From Gammaproteobacteria bacterium BRH_c0 (GTDB lineage Bacteria > Pseudomonadota > Gammaproteobacteria > Pseudomonadales > Porticoccaceae), in the NCBI GenBank assembly GCA_000961645.1, contig LADM01000122.1, positions 1 to 44,831 of the forward strand: a stretch of DNA of 44,831 nt, given 5' to 3'. The position numbers and the translations under genes were made by a program. Numbering within the stretch: the first letter of the stretch is position 1; the number at the start of each line of letters is the position of its first letter. The notes below the pieces were generated by a model. That model was given only the letters and a program-made list of their open reading frames with translations, was not told the origin of the DNA and searched no databases. Positions 8,092 through 16,331 of this stretch are shown here, piece by piece.

Positions 8092-9243
8092 ATGAAAGCC
8101 GCTGCTGCCATCGATTATCGTGAACTCGCGCGGCGGCGGCTGCCCCACTTCCTGTTCGAGTATATGGACGGTGGCTCCTATGCTGAAAGCACACTCAAGC
8201 GCAATATCGACGACCTGGCGTCAATCGCTCTGCGCCAGCGGGTATTGCGTGATGTTGCAACGCTGGACCTTGGCACCGAGTTATTCGGCGAAAAATCCTC
8301 TTTGCCAGTGATCCTCGGCCCCATCGGTCTGGCTGGCATGAATGCGCGACGCGGCGAGGTACAGGCAGCGCGCGCTGCACAGGCTGCCGGTATTCCCTTT
8401 ACCCTTTCCACCGTGTCCACTTGCCCGCTGGCGGAAGTCAGCCATGCCATAGAAAGACCGCTGTGGTTCCAGCTGTATATGATCCGCGACCGCGCCTTTA
8501 TGGTGGATTTGCTCACTCAGGCCAAAAACGCCGGTTGTACCACTCTGGTTTTTACCGTGGATATGCCAGTGCCAGGATCGCGCTACCGGGATTACCGCTC
8601 CGGGCTGGCGGGTGCGGCTGGGATGGGGGGCTCATTGCGGCGATTTTTTCAGGCTGCCTGTCACCCCGCCTGGGCCTGGGATGTTGGACTCTGCGGTCGC
8701 CCCCACACGCTGGGCAATGTGGCGCCAGTGCTGGCCGGGCGCACCGGGCTGGAAGATTTTTTTGCCTGGATGCGCAACAACTTTGATCCTTCTGTGACCT
8801 GGCATGACTTGCAGTGGATCAGAGACAACTGGACCGGGCAGTTGATTATCAAGGGCATTCTCGACCCCGAGGATGCCATCCAGGCCGTTGAATTCGGCGC
8901 TGACGGCATTGTGGTATCCAACCACGGTGGTCGCCAGTTGGACGGCGTGCCCTCCACTGCAGCCGCGTTACCTGCCATTGTCGCAGCTGTGGGAGAGCGC
9001 ACCACCGTGCTCGCCGACGGTGGCGTGCGCTCCGGCCTTGATGTGGTGCGTATGCTGGCGCTGGGGGCGAAGGGGGTACTACTCGGCCGCGCCTGGGCCT
9101 ATGCGCTGGCCGCTGACGGCCAGCGCGGGGTTGCCCATGTACTGGCGCTGATGGAAGCGGAGATGCGGGTGGCCATGGCATTAACTGGAGTTACCAGTAT
9201 CGCGGAAATTACCCGAGATATTCTGGTTCAAAACAGGACGTGA
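8092..9243 (+). CDS. lldD: L-lactate dehydrogenase (quinone), FMN-dependent
   Basis: 383-residue FMN-dependent alpha-hydroxyacid dehydrogenase that oxidises L-lactate to pyruvate and feeds electrons to the quinone pool at the inner membrane. Similarity to E. coli LldD runs end to end as I recall that sequence: [13 protein letters not shown] near the N-terminus, [71 protein letters not shown] with active-site His278, and [24 protein letters not shown]. Length is slightly under the 396 of E. coli. Neither the permease lldP nor the regulator lldR is adjacent. Other 2-hydroxyacids such as mandelate are possible, but the match to LldD is close. Confidence 0.93.
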   Translation: MKAAAAIDYRELARRRLPHFLFEYMDGGSYAESTLKRNIDDLASIALRQRVLRDVATLDLGTELFGEKSSLPVILGPIGLAGMNARRGEVQAARAAQAAGIPFTLSTVSTCPLAEVSHAIERPLWFQLYMIRDRAFMVDLLTQAKNAGCTTLVFTVDMPVPGSRYRDYRSGLAGAAGMGGSLRRFFQAACHPAWAWDVGLCGRPHTLGNVAPVLAGRTGLEDFFAWMRNNFDPSVTWHDLQWIRDNWTGQLIIKGILDPEDAIQAVEFGADGIVVSNHGGRQLDGVPSTAAALPAIVAAVGERTTVLADGGVRSGLDVVRMLALGAKGVLLGRAWAYALAADGQRGVAHVLALMEAEMRVAMALTGVTSIAEITRDILVQNRT

Positions 9244-9354
9244 AATAAGCTGTATCCGCAGCAAGTACGGCACATCAATATGTCGTTTATACAGAATACA
9301 GTGAACCCATCGGCAAAATACTGCCGCCCTATGCGGGCTGTTTGAAGCTGCGGG

Positions 9355-10377
9355 CTAGCCGCTGACAAAGGACAGAAAAATTTCCGCCAGGCGCTTTTCC
9401 GCCCAGCTGTCGCCCTGGATATTGTCCATAAAACCACAGTGCCCGCCATAAGCCTGCAGCTCAACGTGCAGATTGGCGTTTGGCTCAATGTTGCCGATAT
9501 CACTTACCGGGATGATGGGGTCGTCCGCAGCGGCAATCAGCCAGGCGGGCATGGCAAGATTTACCAGTCGATTCCCTGTCAGGGCGTAGGCGGCAAAATA
9601 GCTGCCAACATCCGGGTACGGCGTATAGCGCGGCACAAAAAAGTGGTTGAGATCATCAATGGTTTTGGCCCCCGCCAGATCATCCCCGTAGCCCAGGTCA
9701 GGAAAGTGAATCAACTTGGCGCGCAGAGAGCGCGCCCAGCGCTGAAAGAAATATTTTTCATAGACAAACCAGCCAGTGTTTAGCGCGGCCATGGCATTGG
9801 CCGGGTCCACCGGCGGGCAGATGGCTACGACAGCCTTGACTCCCAAATCCCTGCCATGGTCCGCCGCAATGCGCAGGGCAAAATTGCCACCCAGGGAATA
9901 ACCGCCCAGAAAGACATCGCCATAGTCATGCTGGCCGAGGAAGTTACCGATGGCGCCAGCCACTTCCGGACTGCGGGTTGAATTGAACAATTCCCGATTC
10001 AGATGATGGCTGTCGCCGTGATCTCGCAGGTTGAGGCGCAGCACGTCAAAACCCAGGTTCAACAACATCTGAGCGGTGGTCAGCTGGTAGGCAGATTTAC
10101 TCGACCCCTCCCAGCCATGGAGCAGGATAACCACGGCATTGCGCGGGTCTGGCGACCGGTCGAACTCCCCCACCAATAGCGTGCCGTCGACGGCGGCGAG
10201 CTGTAACTGCGTGGTATCCAGTGCCGCTGCAATGCGCGCTGCGCGCAGCCGTTTCGGCCCCAGGCTGTTGAGGATGGTTTGCAGGTGCGCATTGCGCAGC
10301 CAGGTAGGCGGGTTGAATGTGGCCATCGATCGCGAAACCGGAACCACAGCAGCCACTGCGCTGGCGTCGGGGCTCAC
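9355..10377 (-). CDS. YheT-family alpha/beta hydrolase
   Basis: 340-residue cytosolic hydrolase of the YheT/ABHD1-3 family. The signature WLRNAHLQTIL is at 26-36, HGWEG at 87-91, nucleophile elbow GGYSLGG with Ser161, acid Asp286 in ADDPIIP and His313 in YGGHCGF. The family is commonly listed as putative esterase; no physiological substrate is established. The GTG start at 10377 lies three bases past the selO stop, so it is translationally coupled to selO; the internal ATG at residue 18 (MATFNPP) is an alternative start that fits the family N-terminus equally well. Confidence 0.9.
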   Translation of the reverse strand: MSPDASAVAAVVPVSRSMATFNPPTWLRNAHLQTILNSLGPKRLRAARIAAALDTTQLQLAAVDGTLLVGEFDRSPDPRNAVVILLHGWEGSSKSAYQLTTAQMLLNLGFDVLRLNLRDHGDSHHLNRELFNSTRSPEVAGAIGNFLGQHDYGDVFLGGYSLGGNFALRIAADHGRDLGVKAVVAICPPVDPANAMAALNTGWFVYEKYFFQRWARSLRAKLIHFPDLGYGDDLAGAKTIDDLNHFFVPRYTPYPDVGSYFAAYALTGNRLVNLAMPAWLIAAADDPIIPVSDIGNIEPNANLHVELQAYGGHCGFMDNIQGDSWAEKRLAEIFLSFVSG

Positions 10378-10380
10378 GGC

Positions 10381-11871
10381 TCAGGTGCCACAAAACGTGT
10401 GCTTGACCACTTCATGCAGCTGCGGCGGCCTGGCCAGATCCTCATCATCGCTGCTGTACTCAAAGGGCTGCGCCAGGCGATCAACCAGGCGCTGGAAGGG
10501 AACCAGGTCTCCCTCCTGCTCTGCTGCCCTGATGGCCTGGTCGACCAGGTGGTTGCGGGGGATAAAGGTGGGATTTACCGCGTACATTTCCTGCTGTCGG
10601 GATTGGTCGCTGCGGTCGTCTTCACTCAGGAGCTCGCACCACTGTCTCACTAGGGGATCAAAGGCCTCCGGCAGCTGAAAGCTGACCTGCGCGGCCCCGC
10701 TGTGATGGGGATCAGCCAGGTCGGCCAGGTGGCGGAAGGTGAGGGTGTAATCAAGCTGATGGGTCGCCATCGCCGCCAGCAGTGATTCAACCAGCTGCAC
10801 AGACGCTTCACTGACAGCGCCAAGCCCCAGCTTGCGGTGCATTCCCGTCTGGTAGGCATCCTCATACTGCTGGTTGAAGTTGTCGAGAATGGCCTGCGCT
10901 GTCTCTACCGCCTGCTTCTGTTGCTGTTCAGATGTCTGGTCTTCGCAAAACAGGGGCAGCAGGCACTGGGCAAACCAGGACAGGTTCCACTGGGCGATCA
11001 CCGGCTGGTTTCGGTAGGCATAGCGCTTGCCGTGGTCGATGGAACTGAAACAGGCATCTGGATCGTAACCGTCCATAAAGGCACAGGGGCCGTAGTCGAT
11101 GGTTTCGCCACAAATCAGCATGTTGTCGGTGTTCATGACACCGTGGATAAAGCCCACCAACTGCCAGTGGGCAATCAGGCTTGCCTGACGGCTGACAGCC
11201 AGCTCCAGCAAGGCGGCATAGGGGTTGTCGGCCTGTCGCGCCGCGGGAAAATCCCGCTCGATCAGATGATCGGCCAGCAGGCGCATGCCCTCCATATCAT
11301 TCTTGCCAAGAAAATACTGGAAGTGGCCGACGCGGATATGGCTGCGCGCCACGCGGGTGAGAATCGCGCCCGGCAGCACATCGTTGCGGTACACCGGCTC
11401 GCCGCTGGTGACCGCCGCCAGGCTGCGGGTGGTGGGAATTCCCAGCGCCGCCATGGCTTCGCTGACGATATATTCGCGCAGCACCGGCCCCAGTGGTGAA
11501 CGGCCATCACCGCCCCGCGACCAGGGAGTGGGCCCCGAACCCTTGAGCTGGATGTCATAACGGCGGCCACTGACATCGACCACTTCACCCAGCAAAATGG
11601 CGCGACCATCGCCGAGCTGGGGATTCCAGCCGCCAAACTGGTGCCCCGCATACACGGTGGCAATGGGCTGCGATTCCGGCAAAATCCGGTTGCCCGCAAA
11701 AACCTGCACGGCCTCGTCGGATGCGAGCCAGTCGAGGTCGATGCCCAGCTGCTGCGCCAGCTCTGGGTTGACCCGGATCAGTGCCGGGCTTGCCACCGGA
11801 GTCGGCTCCTCGCGGGAATAGAATCGTTCGGGCAGGCGGATATAGCTGTTGTCAAAGGCGATGGGGGTCAA
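10381..11871 (-). CDS. selO: protein adenylyltransferase SelO (YdiU)
   Basis: 496-residue SelO pseudokinase, which transfers AMP from ATP to Ser/Thr/Tyr of target proteins and in bacteria takes part in the oxidative stress response. Conserved blocks are all visible: YAGHQFGGWNPQLGDGRA (74-91), KGSGPTPWSRGGDGR (110-124), HGVMNTDNM (243-251, the inverted-orientation catalytic segment) and DYGPCAFMDGYD (259-270, metal binding). The C-terminus FCGT places Cys494 at the antepenultimate position, where the eukaryotic protein has selenocysteine; bacterial homologues usually use Cys here. It is the first gene of a pair with the YheT-type hydrolase. Confidence 0.95.
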   Translation of the reverse strand: MTPIAFDNSYIRLPERFYSREEPTPVASPALIRVNPELAQQLGIDLDWLASDEAVQVFAGNRILPESQPIATVYAGHQFGGWNPQLGDGRAILLGEVVDVSGRRYDIQLKGSGPTPWSRGGDGRSPLGPVLREYIVSEAMAALGIPTTRSLAAVTSGEPVYRNDVLPGAILTRVARSHIRVGHFQYFLGKNDMEGMRLLADHLIERDFPAARQADNPYAALLELAVSRQASLIAHWQLVGFIHGVMNTDNMLICGETIDYGPCAFMDGYDPDACFSSIDHGKRYAYRNQPVIAQWNLSWFAQCLLPLFCEDQTSEQQQKQAVETAQAILDNFNQQYEDAYQTGMHRKLGLGAVSEASVQLVESLLAAMATHQLDYTLTFRHLADLADPHHSGAAQVSFQLPEAFDPLVRQWCELLSEDDRSDQSRQQEMYAVNPTFIPRNHLVDQAIRAAEQEGDLVPFQRLVDRLAQPFEYSSDDEDLARPPQLHEVVKHTFCGT

Positions 11872-11982
11872 GCGTTCAAATCCTGTAGTTGCTGTTCGGC
11901 CTATAGTGCATCACTGGGGACAACCGGGAAAGCCCGGTTTTATCGCAAGACTATTGATGTGGTACGTTTTATTTGAGAGTCC

Positions 11983-12041
11983 ATTCGTGCTGAGCTTGTC
12001 GAAGCACTGTCGCCAAGGCCTTCGACAGGCTCAGGCCGAAT
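11983..12041. repeat. REP-like imperfect palindrome
   Basis: Two 22-bp arms (11983-12004 and 12020-12041) are inverted copies differing at three positions, sharing ATTCG..CTGAGC.TGTCGAAG, around a 15-bp centre. The CTTCGACAGGCTCAG core is, to my knowledge, a widely dispersed intergenic repeat type in Proteobacteria. It lies between the selO start and the LLM gene at 12159. It could form a long hairpin; I see no other copy in the window. Confidence 0.6.
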
Positions 12042-12158
12042 GGCATTCCCGTTTAATTCGTGCCGGATCAATAACGGGTTTCCTCGCGGCAATTCCATCA
12101 CTCCCCATACCGTGTAAAAATGGCCAAAACGCTAACAATCTGAAACAAGGTCCCCACC

Positions 12159-13019
12159 ATGAAAATAGGTATCAATGTTATGCCCGTGCCAGCCCCTGAA
12201 CTGGCCTCTATCGGACAGCGCGCCGAAGCCCTGGGCTTTGAAGGCCTCTACTACGGCGAGCATATCGCCGTGCCAATGACGCTGAAGACTCCCTACCCTG
12301 GCAAAATCGGCTATCACGGCAAGGTCACCCAGCTTGAATGCTATGTGGCACTGGGCCACCTGGCCGCAGTGACTACCAGGGTGCGACTCGCCACCGGGTT
12401 GTCGGTGCTGCCGATCCGTCACCCCCTGCAAACCGCGCGCGCCATTACCACTATCGACAACCTGTCCGGTGGTCGCTTCGACCTGGTGGTGGGGCTGGGC
12501 TCGATTCCGGATGAATACGACGCCATGAATGTCGATTACAAAACCCGCGGCGCACGGATGGATGAGTGGCTGGATATTCTCGACAAGCTGTGGAGCGAGG
12601 ATGAGCCATCACACAATGGCCGCTTTATGCAATTCGAACCTATCGGTTTTGAGCCCAAACCGGTGCAACAACCCGGACCACCACTCTACCTTGGCGCCTA
12701 TACCGCAGTCGGATTTGACCGCGCGGTGCGCCGTGCCACCGGCTGGTACGGCGATATCAACAGCCCGGCAAAACTGCGCGAAGTGATCAGGGAGTTCGAA
12801 CCGATCCACGACAAATATGGCCGTGACCCTGCCAGCTTCAAGTACAAACTGATCCACGCTGCCGGTGTCGATGACCTGCCGAGCCATGACGAGCTGGCGG
12901 ACTACGCCGACGCTGGCGCCGACTGTATTGTGGTATCGCCCTTTCAGCTGGAAGAAAAAGACGCCGCTGCCAAACTGGAAATTATCGCCGGGGCTTACGC
13001 ACCCTATCTTCAGCCATGA
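12159..13019 (+). CDS. LLM class oxidoreductase, probable F420-dependent type (TIGR03619-like)
   Basis: 286-residue luciferase-like TIM barrel. MKIGINVMPVP at the N-terminus, ALGFEGLYYGEHIAVP (about 24-39), RVRLATGLSVLPIRHPLQTARAI, SGGRFDLVVGLGS and FEPKPVQQPGPPLYLGA follow the pattern of the Rv2161c-like family often labelled probable F420-dependent. Whether this organism makes F420 is unknown; most gammaproteobacteria do not, so FMN is the safer assumption. ATG at 12159 has a weak upstream purine stretch (AACAAGG). It is followed by the sulfotransferase and DsbA-like genes on the same strand (105-bp and about 44-bp gaps). It is only distantly similar to the LLM at 3771; not a recent duplicate. 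Confidence 0.88.
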   Translation: MKIGINVMPVPAPELASIGQRAEALGFEGLYYGEHIAVPMTLKTPYPGKIGYHGKVTQLECYVALGHLAAVTTRVRLATGLSVLPIRHPLQTARAITTIDNLSGGRFDLVVGLGSIPDEYDAMNVDYKTRGARMDEWLDILDKLWSEDEPSHNGRFMQFEPIGFEPKPVQQPGPPLYLGAYTAVGFDRAVRRATGWYGDINSPAKLREVIREFEPIHDKYGRDPASFKYKLIHAAGVDDLPSHDELADYADAGADCIVVSPFQLEEKDAAAKLEIIAGAYAPYLQP

Positions 13020-13124
13020 GACATTAAACAAGCCTTCTCCTTTCGCGGATTTAGCCTTAGGGGAGATCACACAGGCGTGTTTGGTGTAGTTCCGAGAAAT
13101 AACCACGGATAAGGGAAGCAACGG

Positions 13125-13817
13125 ATGAACGAACTGAAAATCATCGGCGCGGGCCTGGGCCGCACCGGCACCCTGAGCCTTAAAACAGCTCTCGAAATAC
13201 TGGGCTATGGCCGCTGCTACCACATGCTGGAACTGATCAATGACCCCCAGCGCCTGCGCTACTGGAAGCAACTTGAGCGCACGGGCAGCACCGACATGGC
13301 GGCGCTGTTTCAGGGTTACGGGTCTATTGTCGATTATCCTGGCGCTTTCTTTTACCGGGAGTTGCTGGCAGCCAACCCTGACGCCCGGGTGATTCTCACC
13401 GTTCGCGATCCACAGAGCTGGTATAAAAGTGCGCTTGCCACCATTTATGGCACCAAGCCCCAGGGCCTTGGCGCCAAGCTCACATCACTGTTGAAGCTGA
13501 TGACCAACTGCGGCTTTCGCCGCGCATTCCCGGTGTTCCAGTTTGCCGACAAGACCGTCTGGCAAGGCCAGTTCGGTGGCCGCTTTGAAGACCGCGATCA
13601 TGCCATTGCAGTCTATGAAGCCCATAACCGCGAAGTGAAAACCCATGTCCCCGCATCGCAACTGCTGGTTTACGATGTCAGGGAGGGCTGGGAACCCCTG
13701 TGCCGATTTTTGAATGTGCCGGTGCCCGATGCACCCTTTCCCAGCAGCAATAACAAGGAAGAATTTTCCCGCCGGGTGAATCAGCTGATGACCGACGGTG
13801 TGATGGATTTACACTGA
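13125..13817 (+). CDS. sulfotransferase family protein
   Basis: 230-residue member of the P-loop sulfotransferase superfamily (Sulfotransfer_4 type). The 5'-phosphosulfate-binding loop is GAGLGRTGTLSLKTALE (8-24), near the N-terminus as in the family, and the 3'-phosphate-binding segment is VILTVRDPQSWYKS around 85-98. Such enzymes move sulfate from PAPS to hydroxyl or amine groups of small molecules or glycans; bacterial members of this subgroup are mostly uncharacterised. Start: ATG after GGGAAGCAACGG. Neighbours are an LLM oxidoreductase and a DsbA-like protein. Acceptor unknown. Confidence 0.88.
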   Translation: MNELKIIGAGLGRTGTLSLKTALEILGYGRCYHMLELINDPQRLRYWKQLERTGSTDMAALFQGYGSIVDYPGAFFYRELLAANPDARVILTVRDPQSWYKSALATIYGTKPQGLGAKLTSLLKLMTNCGFRRAFPVFQFADKTVWQGQFGGRFEDRDHAIAVYEAHNREVKTHVPASQLLVYDVREGWEPLCRFLNVPVPDAPFPSSNNKEEFSRRVNQLMTDGVMDLH

Positions 13818-13861
13818 AATTTGTTCCTGTGGTCAGAAACCCAGCCTGATTGAGGCCCGCG

Positions 13862-14497
13862 ATGAAAACATTGAAAATCGATCTCTATTCTGAAATCAGC
13901 TGTCCCTGGTGCCTGATCGCCCTGCGCCGCCTCGACAATGTGCTGGCCAGGGACTGTGAAGGGGTTGAGGTCGATATCGAGCACCATCCGGTCATTCTGC
14001 AGCCGGATTGCCCACCCCAGGGTCTGCGCATCGCCGACCTGCTGCTGTCGCGCTACGGCATTACCGATCCGGCAGCGGCCTGGGTGCGACCCCATGCCGA
14101 GGCGCGCTCAGCGGGGCTGGAGCTTGATCTGGGTCGCCAGCCCTTTACCTATCCGACACTGGCAGCCCATACCCTGATCCGCCTCGCCCGCCCGCTGGGA
14201 AGCCAGCACCAACTGGCGGTGGCAGTCAGTGAAGCCTATTTTCTGGCTGCCAGGAATATTGGCGATGTGGATGTACTGGCAGACATTGCCGCCAGCTTTG
14301 GTTTCGACCACCAGCAAGCCATGCGCCTGGCCCGAGACCCGCTTCAACTTGCCGCGACCGAGGACGCCGTGAGCAGGGCCTTTGAAAGGGGTATCCGCTC
14401 TGTTCCTCATTTTATTATCAATAACGGAGTGGTACTGAGTGGCAGCCCCACTGAACAGGCTCTGGCAGAGGCTATCAAGCTGCCACCACCAGACTGA
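13862..14497 (+). CDS. DsbA/FrnE family oxidoreductase
   Basis: 211 residues from the ATG at 13862, which has GAGG about 8 nt upstream; the frame could begin four codons earlier at a TTG, less likely. Thioredoxin-fold protein with an inserted helical domain: redox motif CPWC at 14-17 after beta-1 (IDLYSEIS), and the family's C-terminal SVPHFIINNGVVLSG near 178-193 with the cis-Pro. No signal peptide, so cytosolic, as for FrnE and 2-hydroxychromene-2-carboxylate isomerase relatives. Likely thiol-disulfide oxidoreductase or glutathione-linked isomerase; the exact role is unknown. Confidence 0.9.
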   Translation: MKTLKIDLYSEISCPWCLIALRRLDNVLARDCEGVEVDIEHHPVILQPDCPPQGLRIADLLLSRYGITDPAAAWVRPHAEARSAGLELDLGRQPFTYPTLAAHTLIRLARPLGSQHQLAVAVSEAYFLAARNIGDVDVLADIAASFGFDHQQAMRLARDPLQLAATEDAVSRAFERGIRSVPHFIINNGVVLSGSPTEQALAEAIKLPPPD

Positions 14498-14615
14498 GCT
14501 TGCCTGTATCTCAATGGCATCTATACTGCTTTTAGTGCGCCACTATCGACCATGCATTTGCCACCCTGCTTAGCAATCCAATCCCGTATGCTATCTGGCC
14601 CCGTAAGGACACACT

Positions 14616-15629
14616 ATGAATTCCAGTATTACCCCGCCGCTCAAACCTGTCTTTTTTTGTCTTGTCCTTGTTGCCCTGTGGGCGGGAGTACATCCCCTGG
14701 CTGTAGAGGCCGACGACAGCAAGGGCACCCTGACACTGACTCTCGACAACGACCTGTTCGCCTCCGGTACTGACCGCCACTATACCCACGGCACCCAGAT
14801 GGCCTATGTCAGCGACACCTACATGCCCGCCTGGCTGGACACAGCCCTGTCTATCCTGCCCTTTCACTCTGCTGGCGATGAATCGCGCCTCAGTTGGGCG
14901 CTGGGACAGCAGATGTACACACCGTCGGATCTCGACGCGACCCAGCTGATCGTTGATGACCGCCCCTATGCTGGCTGGCTCTACAGCAGCTTCGGGGTTT
15001 TGTCGGAATCCACCCACAACAGCAACCGTCATGTGGATGTCCTCGAACTGATCGTGGGGGTAGTGGGGCCCGACTCCGGCGCCGAAAACACTCAAAAGGC
15101 CATTCACAAGCTGCTCGACTCCGATGAACCCATGGGCTGGGACAACCAGCTCGACGATGAAGTGACTGCAGACCTGCGTTACCAGCGCAAGTGGTCGTTG
15201 CGCCTGGTGGACAATTACATCGATGTATTGCCCTTCACCGGCTTTACTCTCGGCAGTTCTCAGCGCCGCGTCAGCACCGGCTTTACCTTCAGGCTGGGGT
15301 CGGGGTTGAATACCGACTACGGCCCACCCCTGATCCACCCCAAGGAGGGTACAGCCAGCTACTTCAAGCCCAATCAGTCGTTCTACTGGTACCTGTTTGT
15401 GGGCGCCCAGGGCGAGTATGTGGACTACAACATTTTTCTTGATGGCAATCGCGATGGCGACAGTCACAGTGTCGACAGGGAGGAGTGGCTAGGCAATGTG
15501 CAGGCAGGCGCCGTGATGGGGGCGGGCAACTGGCGGGTGGCTGTGACCAACCTGTTTGTCACCCGGGAATTCGCCACCCAGGAGCAGTCGGACGAATACG
15601 GGTCGATTTCGGTATCCTACCGCTTTTAG
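14616..15629 (+). CDS. lpxR: LpxR-family lipid A deacylase
   Basis: 337-residue outer-membrane beta-barrel protein of the LpxR (DUF2219) family, whose characterised members remove the 3'-acyloxyacyl chain of lipid A. A signal peptide is clear (hydrophobic 11-29, cleavage likely after VEA near residue 32). The mature N-terminus has LTLDNDLFASGTDRHYTHG with the Asn45-Asp46 pair and Thr/His-Gly typical of the active site, and a central AIHKLLDSDEPMGWDNQL block with conserved His and GWxxQ. The C-terminus ends in Phe (SVSYRF), the usual signature for outer-membrane insertion. AAGGA precedes the ATG. Downstream, a MITE-like element starts 37 bp after the stop. Confidence 0.88.
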   Translation: MNSSITPPLKPVFFCLVLVALWAGVHPLAVEADDSKGTLTLTLDNDLFASGTDRHYTHGTQMAYVSDTYMPAWLDTALSILPFHSAGDESRLSWALGQQMYTPSDLDATQLIVDDRPYAGWLYSSFGVLSESTHNSNRHVDVLELIVGVVGPDSGAENTQKAIHKLLDSDEPMGWDNQLDDEVTADLRYQRKWSLRLVDNYIDVLPFTGFTLGSSQRRVSTGFTFRLGSGLNTDYGPPLIHPKEGTASYFKPNQSFYWYLFVGAQGEYVDYNIFLDGNRDGDSHSVDREEWLGNVQAGAVMGAGNWRVAVTNLFVTREFATQEQSDEYGSISVSYRF

Positions 15630-15666
15630 GTTATGCATACAGCGTGAAGCAACGCAGAATCCCCTA

Positions 15667-15932
15667 GGGCCTGTTAACACTATTTGGATTATCGTCGCTG
15701 GAGGCCATTTTTTCGGCCAGCGAGGCGGAAGGAGAGAAGCATAGTGGGCCTATGGAAGCGACTGACAACGAAGCTGGACGGAAAAATGGCCCCAGCCCTG
15801 CGGGTTGCGCCTAAAAAAGCACCACTCGTCGTTGCTCCTCACTCATTTGGATCAACCAAACTACGCTCGTCGCGCCTTGATTGGTGCTTTTTTAGACACA
15901 ACGCCGACAATTCAAATAGTGTTAACAGGCCC
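15667..15932. mobile_element. MITE-like non-autonomous element
   Basis: A 266-bp sequence bounded by perfect terminal inverted repeats beginning GGGCCTGTTAACACTATTTG and flanked by TA on both sides, consistent with a TA target duplication. Inside are at least two further inverted repeats: TCGCTGG/CCAGCGA around 15694-15724 and TAAAAAAGCACCA (15812-15824) with TGGTGCTTTTTTA (15882-15894). No ORF in it looks real and there is no transposase in the window. It sits between lpxR and the DoxX-like gene, 27 bp before the latter's start codon. Confidence 0.8.
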
Positions 15933-15959
15933 TAATTCCCATCATCAGGTTTCAGCCCC

Positions 15960-16325
15960 ATGCGCACTCTTGTCTACCGACTGCTCAAGACTGTCTTTGT
16001 GATTGCCCTCATCGTATCGGCCATCGGCAAACTGAGCGGCAATCCACTTCTCAGCGAGGCGTTTACCAAGCTGGGTTATCCGCTCTATATGATGACCATA
16101 CTCGGAGCCTGCTATCTGGCGGGCGTGGCGGGAATTCTCCAGCCGCGCTACAGGCTGGTGCAGGAGTGGGCCTATGCCGGTTTTGTCTTTGCCCTCGGCG
16201 GTTCGTTTTTCTCCCACCTGCTGGCGGGACAGGCGTTTGCCACCTCAGTGCCTTCGCTGGTCCTGCTGGCCATGGTTATAACGGTGTACTGGCTGGAAAA
16301 GTCACGCCCGGGCCGGGTCGCCTGA
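15960..16325 (+). CDS. DoxX-like family membrane protein
   Basis: 121-residue inner-membrane protein with four hydrophobic helices (approximately residues 8-27, 42-60, 70-90 and 94-112), the size and layout of the DoxX-like family. The first helix is followed by AIGKLSG, a common family feature. Roles proposed for the wider family concern thiol stress and membrane redox; none is established for this type. The MITE-like element ends 27 bp before its start and may supply or disrupt its upstream signals. Convergent with msrQ, whose stop lies 6 bp beyond. Confidence 0.8.
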   Translation: MRTLVYRLLKTVFVIALIVSAIGKLSGNPLLSEAFTKLGYPLYMMTILGACYLAGVAGILQPRYRLVQEWAYAGFVFALGGSFFSHLLAGQAFATSVPSLVLLAMVITVYWLEKSRPGRVA

Positions 16326-16331
16326 TACCGC

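Noticed and set aside
9244..9354. Terminator between lldD and the YheT-type gene
   Set aside because: The only inverted sequence (near 9322-9342) is short and mismatched, with no proper U-tract.
15684..15935. An ORF inside the MITE-like element
   Set aside because: It runs into the terminal repeat, has no Shine-Dalgarno and resembles no transposase.
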